From Anaeramoeba flamelloides (lineage: Eukaryota > Metamonada > Anaeramoebidae), in NCBI GenBank assembly GCA_027625915.1, contig JANTQA010000051.1:5270501-5334500 (forward strand): 64,000 nt of DNA, given 5' to 3'. The notes beneath the pieces were generated by a model. It had not been told where the DNA came from. It made no database searches and was given only the letters and a program-made list of their open reading frames with translations. Every line of letters starts with the position of its first letter. Position 1 is the stretch's first letter. The position numbers and the translations under genes are program-made. This document shows, one piece after another, positions 13,601 through 25,600 of this stretch.

Positions 13601-16600
13601 TTTTTTTATTGCAAGATCAATAGTCACTTGTAAAAACGTGTTATTTTAAGGTTATTGAAACTGTGGAAATGATTTTTGAGAAATCATATTGATTTCTATT
13701 GGAATTCTATTAAGATCTTTGATCTTGATATTTGTTTAATAAATATGAAAAATTTTCACTTCATTTTCATTCCCTTTTTCAAATAGAGACTAAAAATACC
13801 AACCCACTTTCTTTGGGGACTTGATTTGTAAAAGATATGTATGGAAAATGAAGTGAAAATTGTTTCCTATTTATTATTCAAATACCAGTAGAAGATCAAA
13901 ACGAACATTGTTGTTTTTCTCAATGGGGTTATAAGAATTTGAGTTTTTCAATTTTTATGAAAATTTATTGATTAATTAGTTTTCTTTCAGACATATATTA
14001 ACTATTCTTTAATGCGTATTGTTCTGTTTATTTCTTATTTGTTCTTCAAAGGACAATTATATAAAATAATTGATATTTGAAAAAAATGTTTTTTTTTGGA
14101 TATTCCCCTTTGACTGAAACAAAGTTTATTTGAGATTCGATTCACTCTTTTAACAAATTAAGAAACAATTTGTTATATTAATAATTTATTAAACATTCAA
14201 AACAATTGATGTATTTTGAATAATAAAAATCAAGTAAACCATTGAAATTACAAAAAGGGAAAGTAAAGAACAATTTATATGAATAATTTTGTTTTATTTA
14301 CCCTTTTAAAAATATTTTGTACCAAGTTAAGAACTTTATAAAGACTCTTTAAAAGTTGAAGGATCTTTTATTTTTTTTCTAAAAATATGTTGTACATTTT
14401 TTAAAATTATCTAAACTCTTTTTCATTCCAAGGTGCCCAAGTTTATTGAAGAAATAGAACATATTCTATAAATTATTCATTACTCTTCTCAAAATATATT
14501 TTCAATTTTTAAATCTGAATCATTTTTTATATTTTATTCAAATTTTTTTTTTTGTTTTTTACTTTTTTTTTTTTTTTTTTTTCTTTTTTTAAAAAAAGTC
14601 AATTTGAAAAAAAAACAAAAAATGTTTTGAAACTCCAAATTAACATTAAGAAAATTGAGTCTTTATAATTTCTTTTAAAATTCATACACTTGCTATTAAA
14701 AAATATTATTGTCAAAAATTTTAATTTTCCAAAAGAAATCAAGAAATTTTGAACGAGATGTTCGAATGAAAGGGTCCCATAATTTTTTTTTAGCATTTTT
14801 ATTTTTTTGAAATTCTTATGATTTGTTCAGGTATTTCTTTTATGATTATCGACACTAATATCAATTTTGTTATTTTTCTTGCTTCGAAACAATCGTATGT
14901 TGATTGATTCTTAAAAAAAAGCGAATTTTTCATTTTTGGCTGAGTTTCCTTTGAGTGAAATGGAGTTTTTTTATCATGGAATAATAATTTAACTGTTTTA
15001 GTTAAAGAATTGAAAAAAAAAAATTAAAAATTACTATTTTCTCCCCACCCATAGAACTTATTAGTATCTGTTATAGCAAGACAATGATTACACCCAGTTG
15101 ATATATCGATAACTTCTTCGCCCCCGAATGCATCTAGTTCTGTAAACGAAGTTTTTTCTTGACCGAATCCATTGCAAAGGGCTTTCCCAGCAGAGTATAC
15201 TTTATTTTTACCATTTATTTCAATTAAAACAAGTGTGTGATCAAGCCCCAAGCATAAAGAAATTATTGATTTGGAATTTAAAAAGGTTATTTCATGTGGA
15301 ACAGTTTGGTTAGTTTTTGAACCAATTCCTAAATTTCCAGATTCATTCTTAAATTTTTAAGAATAAAAATTTGATATGTTTGTTGTTTAGTAAAAAAAAA
15401 AATATTTTTAAAGTTAGAAATAGAACAATACAAAATCAAAATAAAAAAATTGGTTTATATTTTTTCCATTCTTTCTCTGGCTAAATTTTCTTTATATTGG
15501 TAAGAAGAGTAACAAAGGGAAAAAAAAAAAGTGGTTACTTTCTAATACAAATAATACTAAAACACTATAGTAAGGGTAACTCGAAAATAAAAAAACAAAA
15601 AAAATCAAAGGTTTTAGCAAACCAGGTCAAAAAGAAAAAAAGAAATGAAAACAATTAAACAACTACCTCCCATAAGAAAATTCATGATTAATTATCAAAT
15701 TAAATAAACCAAAATTATTGTGACTGTTATTTTGGGTTTTCTTAATTAAACGTTTAGAATTGTTTTTTTTTTTTTTTTTTATTTTTTACAAATTGCTTAT
15801 TATAAACTCGTTTTTATTTTTTGACAATTTTTGTTTTTGCTTTTTTATTATAAAGGTAAATTGGATATATATTTCTCTTGAATAATCGTTAAATCTATGA
15901 TTTTACGCTTAAATTCACTTTTAGAAATTTAAGTAAAAGGGTATCTCGAGTGTAATTTACTTATATTCAACAACAAAAAAAACAACAACAACAATAAAAT
16001 ATAATGGTTTTTTGATAGACCGATTTCTATTAATCAAAGTTTACCAAGAGTATTTCTTAAAATGCTATACAAATTAATTGAACATTGTTGGGAATTTATT
16101 TAAAAATTCCAATTGGATTTCGAAAGAAATATGATGCGCAAATATTTCAGTATAATTTTTGCAAAATACTTGTAATAAAAGTCAAATCAAATAATTAATG
16201 AAAATGATAAAACATATATTGTAACGATTTAGATATTTAATTATTTTGAGTTGATTAGTTTTAAAATAATTAGAAAAATAATAAAAAAAATTTATTCATT
16301 ACAATTTAATTTTGCATTTTTTGTTGTTAATTTTAAAGTGGAATTTTGAAACTATATTTTAATTTTTCTCCAAATATAATAAATATATTAGTTAGATTCA
16401 ATAAAAAAGTTTGAATAAATAACAATCAAATAATCACCAATAGTTGATCTGTCACAAAAACATAATTAAAAATAATTTTGATCATTAAATTTTTTTCTGT
16501 TTTTTTCAAAAGTTAAAATTTTGATTTTAATAGCTAATACTCCTGTAATTTATAAAATAACAAAAATTCACATTTTTTTATTAATTGTAGAATTTATTTG

Positions 16601-16631
16601 TAAACTATTTGAATTCTTTCTGTACAATACT

Positions 16632-16681
<50 letters not shown>

Positions 16682-19600
16682 TGGAAGGTTTAATTTTTAA
16701 ATTTAATTTGAGTTCATTTATTTTTTTCAAAGATCCAAAGACTTTTATCTCCGAATTTAAATCAAATCTTTTTAATTGCTTAAAAAGAATGATTAGCATT
16801 AATTTTTTTTTTTTAATAATAAACAAGTATTTTTGATTCAAAAAATGCATTTTATCAAAGTATGAAAATGTAATATTTAATTCCTATTGAAAACTCTGAC
16901 TGGGATTTCTTTTTAATCACAGAAACCTAAAATATTCTATGTTTATGATAATTCCAAAGTTTCTCTTTTTTTAGACACCTTATATCACTAATGTAGAACA
17001 TATAAAACACCAACAGTGACTGAATCATTAGAAATAAAAAACAAAAAGTTATCAAACTTTGAGATTCATATTTACTTTTTCAAAAAGTAATACAAAAAAT
17101 TTGGTCTTACAATTTTAACTTTGAGAATTAAAAATCATTCAAGATCTTTTTTTTTTTTTTTTAAAGTTTGGTTTTTCAATTTCTGACAACTTGTTAAAAG
17201 CACAACAATAAATTATTTTTTTTCTCTTTTCTCACTTCTCAGAATTTCTTCCAACTTTTTTAAAGATTAAGCTTAATGAATCTTTTTGTTTTTCAAAATT
17301 AATGTTCTGAATTCGAGTTAATTTGTGGAGGGATTTTAATTTAAATTTCTTCTAAAGAGTGAATTATATTTTCAATACAAATTTTCTTTAATTTTGATTA
17401 ATGAAGATTCTTATAATTTGAGAAGAGATCAAAAAAGGATTATTGAAATTTTACACTTTCCTTTAACTTCTCTTAATAAGTGTTTTATAATTTTGAACAA
17501 AAGAAAAAATGAATTTGATTTACTTTTTCCATATTTATTATTCTGTTATGAGAAAGAAACATAATGCAGCTTTTATTTTTCTAATTATAATTTAAACAAA
17601 CCCCATATGAAAATCAACTTGAATATTTTTTTTTTTTTGAGTTTATGTGATAATTCCAAAGACAAAATAAAATGGAATAACAACTTAATGAGCTGAAATT
17701 TAAATTATTTTTTTTTGGAAGACAATATCCAAAATTTAAAAATTATTGAAATAGTTCTATTAAGGAAATCCATAAATATAATTTTTTAATTAAAAAATGG
17801 GATTCTCAGGTGTTTAATCTAAACTCTCATTCAAACAAAAGTTCACACCTCTCAAATCATCAATACTATTGAATTTGATTGTTAATAAGATAATTACTTA
17901 TTTCTGATTTTCATTTTAATTATTCATTTTTTCATTTTTTTTTTTTTTTTTTATTTATGGATATTGAACAGTTGGAAAATGAAAAAAACAAGAAAAGAAG
18001 AAACCAATTTGGAAATAATCTACCAGTATAAAACTGAAAACAGTTTAAGTTTGATTTCGAATGAGCTAGATATATGAATTAAGAAAGACCATTATTGTAT
18101 TGATGTATCGAATAAAGAAAATAAAGAAAAAGAAACAAACAATTCCAACAAAATACCCAGATGAATTGCAGCTTTATATTGAAAATGAGACTTTAAAGAA
18201 CAAAAGTTTTTCGTTTAAAGATTTATCAATAAAATGTAAAGAACTTTTTCTCAATTAACCTTTTTCAACGGTTTTATTGATTTTATAATTTTTTCTTTAT
18301 AATTTGCAAAACGAGATTTCTTATTTCAAATAAAAGGTTACATCAATTTTTAAAATATTTAATTTTAATTTTTATTGTTTTGTTTTAATGAGTTTTAAAG
18401 ATTCAGTTGAGTGTTTTTTTATTATGTTTTAAAGATTTTCTTATATTTTAGAATGATACTACAATTAATTTGATCCAATAATAAATAATTCTTGAATTTT
18501 TCTGTGCCCTTTTATTTGAAAAAGAGTTTATATTCACAAAATTACATTTTTTACACCAATTTACAGAGTTTTCACGAATTTAACAAATATTTCGAAAAAT
18601 ATCTTAACCAACTCATAAAATATGATTGATCCTGTACCACCAAAAAAAAAAATCAAAAGAATAAAGTACGAACTTTTTTTCTTTTTTTTTTTATTTAGTA
18701 TTTATTGAATTTTAAAGTCAAATTTTCAAAAAAAAATTATTGATCTTTGCAGTGAGAAAAAAAAAAAAAGTTTGTGTTCAATCAAAGTGTTTGTATCTTC
18801 TCATTACACTACAAAAAACAAAAAATTTTGATTTTGCTAAGAAATTTAATGTGAAAACAAAAAAATTAAATAAATTACCTTCCCGAAACCAAAGTATTTG
18901 TTATCTTGCGTTTTAAAAATTAAACCTTCTGCATCTGTTCCACAGTAAACATTAGTTACATTATCCCTTAAAAACAACAAATTATCAACTCTATTTTCAT
19001 TGCCTGTACCAAGTGCACCTTTAAATTTTATTTAGAAAAATAGATATATATTTAAAATTCATATTGGAATATTATGAAGATTTTCATTTGAAATTATTTT
19101 GTAATAAATGATATTTACCATTGTTTGGGTACCCACATACATATAATTTTAAATCTTTAGTAACACAGTAAGTTTGATTATACCCAGCAGCACAATCAAT
19201 GAAAACTTCATTATTTTCTAATTTTAATTGTACAAATTCACTAGATGAAACAAAACTATTTGTAAGTTGTCCGTATGAATTCTAAAAGAAATGATTTTTA
19301 AATTAGTTATAAATAATTTAATTAATTAGCAATTTAAATTAACATAAATAATACATTGAATTCAATAATAAAGTTAAAAAATAAAACAATAAATGTATTT
19401 AATGAAGAATTTCTGTATTTTTTGAATATAAAGAAAAAAGAAAGAAAAAAGAAAGAATTGAAAATAAAAAAAAAATAACAAATTGAAAAAGAAAAGAAAA
19501 TATTCAGTAGAAATACTTTTTAAAAAAGATTTTTTTAATTTTATATCTATTATTAGAAGATTTTCAAAAAAATACAATTCAGAAATTAAAATTACATGAG

Positions 19601-22600
19601 CATTCTAAAAATGAATTGAAATTCAGTTTAAACGAAAATTTAAATTTTTTTAGAAAACTAAATTAAGTTTCGAATATTTCTAATGGCTTTGTATATGGAT
19701 TAGACGATCTTTGAATTGGGAAGTCGACAAATTTATCCACTTCAGAATTCTCTATTTAAACATATTAAATGATTCTTTCATTTAACCCTTAACAGTAACA
19801 ATAAAATTTAAAATTTTCCACACAGTACAAACAATTTAAACAAGAATAATAATAATATACTTTCCTGAATTTTGGAAATAATTTTGATTTTTGAAATATT
19901 TTTCTCATTTTTTCAAACCATTCTTTCGTTTCCTTTATTTTTTGTTGTCATTTCGTTTTTATCATTATGTAATAGTTTACCCGAGAAGAAAATTTTAAAT
20001 GATTGATATTAGGTTGAAGTTGAGTACTTTTAAAATAGAAGAACTCAAATAAAATTAGTTGGTAGTATCTAAAACGTTTGATCGAACAATAATTGTTAAT
20101 AGAATTTCAATAGATTTACCAATATATTTTTTTTTTGTTGTGATATCTCCAAAATTTTAAACATACTGATAATTTATTTGTATTGATTATAATTTATTTT
20201 TTTTTTTTGTGGGAATATTGGAAATGATAAACAATTGTTAACATTTCGATTAGATGCGTATTTCTAATTTGATATTTCTTAAATATGAATTTATTGTATA
20301 AGTTTTTTTTTTCAAAAATTGAATTTTGGTGGGTTAAAAAAAAATGAGAATTACAGTTATTAATTAACAATTTTAATCAATGTAATTTAAAATAATCAAG
20401 TTTATATTAATTTATTCAAGATCCATGACTCAACTCATTTGGGGTTCTCATCACAATAATCTTAAATTGTTTTGAGGGTTCTTTTCATTGAAAATCAAAA
20501 TTTTATAATTTGCATTTTTGTTTGGGTTTCTTTTTTTTTGTTTGTTGGTACTTGATTACTTCTTTTTACCGCCCCCCAACTTAATAACTATGTTGAAAAT
20601 TTACCAATTTGCCTAAAAACCCTTTGATCTAATCCCATTTAAAATGTGAAGGGATGTTCATCAAAAAATTCTCCAATCTGAAATCAAAAAATTATTTTAT
20701 GTTGGTTGATTGTTTAATAGAAAAATCCCACAAGAAATTTTGAGATACCTAAACTCGAGCACTTTTATTACGAAACAGATAATAAAAAAGAAAAACAATC
20801 ACGATTTTTGAGCCTTAAAAAATGACGATCAATTGAAACACTTGCGATAAACAACTCTAACTGTTTAAAGATCTCATTGCCCATGGGTTTTGAACATTGA
20901 ACTACTTGGATTGATCCATTGTCACCACAAATCAGCAAAATTATTACAAAGAAATTGTTTTTTTGTCTTAGTTTTTTTTGGTATTGGATCCTTTGGTTCC
21001 TTTGGTTCTTTCTGTTTTTCTCTTGAATTGAAGTTGCCAACAACACTTTTGAGGATAACATTTATTACTTGAAATTTATTTTTAAACAGAATTTCCTTCA
21101 CCAATTACCCAAAATCATTGGTTGATTTTTGTGTGTATTTTTTTTTTTTTTGGGTTGTTTTGTTTCTCTCAAAAAACCCAATTGTTGGTTTCATGACAAA
21201 TTGGATTGAAACGTTGTGGGAAAGGAATCTTACACTCAACGATCTAATATAAATAAAATTTACAAAAATGAGTCAGTAATTTTGTATTTTAAAAACCAAA
21301 AATTTAACCAAAGAATAAATAATAAAATCAACTGGAATTCAAAATATTTAATTGAACTAAAAAAAAGAAATAAAGAAGTACACATATAATGAATTCCTGA
21401 ATTCCAAGAGCTAGACACTTTTCGTTTGGTTTTCTTAGATTTTCTGTTTATTCCAAAAATCGGTATATATTTCAGAATTAAACAGAAAACCAAAAAATAC
21501 CACCGTTAGATTTTCCAGAATTTAAAAGATTTGAGTTAAATCTTTAATTTCACTCAATTCTTTTAAATTCTGGAAAAGCGACGTTAGGTTTTCTTGAGTT
21601 TTCCATTTTATCTGTAAAATCAATAGATTTTAGTTAGTTTTTTTTGAGTTTTCTATTTATTTGTGAAGTGTTCTAGGTTTTTTTTACTTTAGAAATAAAC
21701 AGAAAATTTATTAAAATTTTCGGTTTATTTCTAAAGTAAAAAAAAACCTAACGAAAATCTATCGATTTTCCAAATAAATAGAAAACTCAAAAAAATCTAG
21801 AACACTTCACAGATAAAACAGAAAACCCCAAGAAAAGTACCGTTAGATTTTTTTTAATTTTTTTTTATTTGTAAAATCGATAGATTTTCTTTTTATTTCC
21901 CAAGTATAAAAAAAAACGCTGTTAACTTTTCCAGAATTTAAAATAATAGAGAAAAATCCATAGATTTTACTCTATTATTTTAAATTCCGGAAAAGCTAGG
22001 CACCCCACAACACTCTATGACACTTGACAGAACCACCAAAACGATTTTACAATAATAAAATATCAATTTTTTTTCTTTAAAACCAAAATATATCTAAGTT
22101 ATCCTTCAAGCTCAACAATTCCAAAATTCAGGACATTTACTAATTTCTTAAATAGATATTATTATGTAATAAATAAAAACTCAAATCAACTTTGTCCTTT
22201 ATGTTTAAAGTATGAACAGAAGGAAATAATATAAAATATTGATCATTTTTTCTGGGTATGTCCTTCATATGAAAAAGATAGATTGATTTTTCATAATAAA
22301 TTAGAAGTTAAAAAATCTTAATGATTTAATTTGAAATTGTAATATAGTTTGAAATTATTTTCATTAATTAATAATCGTGAAATCTATGATTTTACGCTTT
22401 AAATTTCTTAAAGAGAAAATTTAAGTTAAAGAGCAACTGAGTGTAACTTGCACTTCTTCAATAATAATAATAAAAAAAAAACAAGATTTTTTTTTTTTTC
22501 TTTTAAAAGTTAAAAAATGATCTTTATTCTGAGAAATGACGGGTTTTGAAGAATTTCATACCTTACTTAATAATTTGTCTTGTTTTTATCAAATTTTAAC

Positions 22601-25600
22601 ATGTTTGAAAATAACAAAGAATAATTCTTCCAAATTTTTTTCTTCCTCTAGTTTTGATAAAAAATGTTAAAATTTAAAACTTACGAAACTTTACTCATAA
22701 ACCAAAAAAAATCTTCGAAAATTCTCAACAATGTGTCAGAGTTTTAAATTTTCACCAAAGAAGAAAATTTTCTCAAATAGCTATTTTTTCTCAACCTTCT
22801 TTTTCATTTTTAAAAACAATGAAATTCAAATTCTAAAAAATATTTCATTTGTTCCTTCTTATATCTCACTGAATAAAATTTTGTGAGATTTACCAAAACC
22901 ATCATTGAAACACATTATACTTTGAATTTCAATTGGAAACAAAGTTGTTCAACAATTTATATCAAGAAAAACTATTTGATTTGATCCACAAAAGTGTTAT
23001 AATATCACTTAAGGCCCGAGTCACTTACTGTGAATTTTCTCAGTAATACAAGGAGTGACTTGAAATATAAAAAGGTTATTGTAGAATTGAACTTCTTTTG
23101 GATGAAAAAATTCAAATAATAAAAAAAAAAATCATAGAATCTCAAATGACATAAAAATAAAATCTAATTAAAAAAAAAATAGTTTCTCCATTTCAAAAAT
23201 TCAAATTTTAAAAAAAAAAGTAATTGTTTCTTCTTTTATATTTCCAAAATGGTCAAATTCCTTTAATTTGAAATCAATTTGTTTTCTTTTGGTACAAAAT
23301 CAATTTAACAATTTGATCTAAATTGCTGGTTAGTTTGTAACACTCTATATTTTACAAAGTAATGGTTTTGTAATATTCTTTCATAAAAAATAACTCATTT
23401 GAAAAATTAATAAAATGAAAAAATTAATCAAAATCTTTTAGATCTCAAAAAGTGTTAAAGAATGACACTTCGAAACCAGAGACGTATTCAAAATTAATAT
23501 TCAAAACCATCTCAATTGAAAATCGAGTGCCACTCTTTGGGTGTATTTTTCTATAAATGTCCTCGTTTTTCAATGTTGATTTTTATAAATCTATCGTATA
23601 CCACATAGACAATTTTCGCGAGAATATGGCCGATTTTAACCGTGGTCATATTCTCATAAAAATAATTATTTAATACACGTTTCAACACGAATTGTTGTGT
23701 CTAATGCAAAAAAAAATTGTACAAAGTTAACAAATAAATTTGAACGGAAAGACAAAAATAAATTAGAATATCGTTTTAAAAAGGGAAATTTATTTTTTTT
23801 TAATTTGAACAGTTTAAAGGAATATTTAAAACAAAATTAAAACAAAAAGAAAAAAATAAAATTGTAGACAAAAACATGAAATTTTCACAAAAAGTTGCTT
23901 TAAATATGATAAAAAAAACATTTAGCTTTGTAGCAAAAAATGTATTATTTTGTACATATAACTTTGGTGAAAATTAGTAAATTGCATTTGTTGCAAATTT
24001 TTTTTGAATAAGTCTTCATGAAGAATCAAGATGTATCTCTTTAGTTTGGGGTTTCAAAAATCCTTTGGTTGAAATTTGCAATAACAACAACAATTGCGAA
24101 TTGAGATCTTTCTTTGTTTTTTCTTATTGGTCTTATTTAAATTAAAAAAAATTTACAGTTTTAAAAAAAAGCTATAAAAAAAGATAATATTGTCCTTATG
24201 AGATACCATGCGATTAGATTATGGGGTGTGCTGTTTATGGACATTTTCTGGAAGAATATAACCTTTTTGCAATTGGCCACCTTCTCGCGGAAACAGCCAT
24301 AATAATTATTGTTTAAATTGGTATGGGGCACTCGAAAATTGATAAAAAAAGTTTTTGTTTTAACAATTTTTTTTTTCAATTTAATGACTCTAACCTTAAG
24401 GATTACAATCCCTGAAATTTGAAAAAAGATTATCTTGTGTCGTTTGTAGTGAGTTTTTGATTTGGTTCTTATCTGATCGATCTTGTGCTTGGTATGGATT
24501 TTAATAGTGGTTCAAAATGACAATTTTTGAAAATTTATTTTTTTTTTTTCCTAAAATCCGAATTAAAGAGTGTAAGATTAATAGATTGGTAGGTGTTCAA
24601 GAATAAATTTTGAATTTTGGGTTGTAGAAAAGAATCTTCTATTACTTTTTTGTCAATTAACTAAATGAAAAAATAATTTTTTTTAAAAGCTTCAAATAAA
24701 ACCAAACTTTTGTAAAAATTTCAATCAACAACCCATAAACCACATTTTTTTATAACTTAAGTTCCAGCCAATTAATCTTACACTCCCATAAATTGGATTT
24801 CGGAAATAAAAAAAATAAATTGTCAAAAATTGCCATTTTGAACCACTATTAAAATCCATACCAAGGACAAGATCGATCAGATAAGAACCAAATTAACAAG
24901 TGTCAACAAACGACATAAGATAATCTTTTTTCAAATTTCAGGGATTGTAAACCTTAAGGGCCGAGTCATTAAGGTTAAAAATAATTTTCTGAAATTGATT
25001 AAAAAAATTTTTGTAAGATTTTTAATGAGTGACTAATACCAAATCAAAAACTATCCAATATCCAATGTGAAGCACGATCGATCTCCAAAAATCAACAATC
25101 AAAAAAGAGACATTTTTAAAAAAAAATGCCAAAGAGTGGCACTCAATTTCCAATTAGAATGGTTATGATTTATCGTTTTGAAAACAACTGTGTTGGTCCT
25201 AAAAGTTTCCGCTCTTTTGCGCTTTTTGAGATCTAAAAGATTTTTTTTTTCATTTTTTTTCAATTCTCAAATGAGTTATTTTAATCTTGAAAGAATTTAC
25301 AAAATCCTTACTTGATCAAATATAGAGTGTTAAAAAATAACTTAGGATTAAATTAAATCAAATTAAATTGATTGTAACTTAAAGAAAACGATTTGTTTTA
25401 AATTGAAGAAATTTAACCATTTTGGAAATTTAAAAACAGAAAAAATTACTTTTTTTTTTTCAATTTGATTTTTTGGAATTGAGATTGCTTTTTAAACTTT
25501 TTTTTTTAAATTTTCTGTCAATGAGATCCTTTCAAATTTTTTTTTTGTTATTTAAATTTTGTCAATCAAAGGAAGCGCAATTTCACAAGACCATTTTTAG

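Noticed and set aside
16605-16850. Overlapping open frames with Ile-Tyr repeats on both strands
   Set aside because: They are translations of the (AT)n microsatellite, inside an intron of the RCC1/BTB gene.
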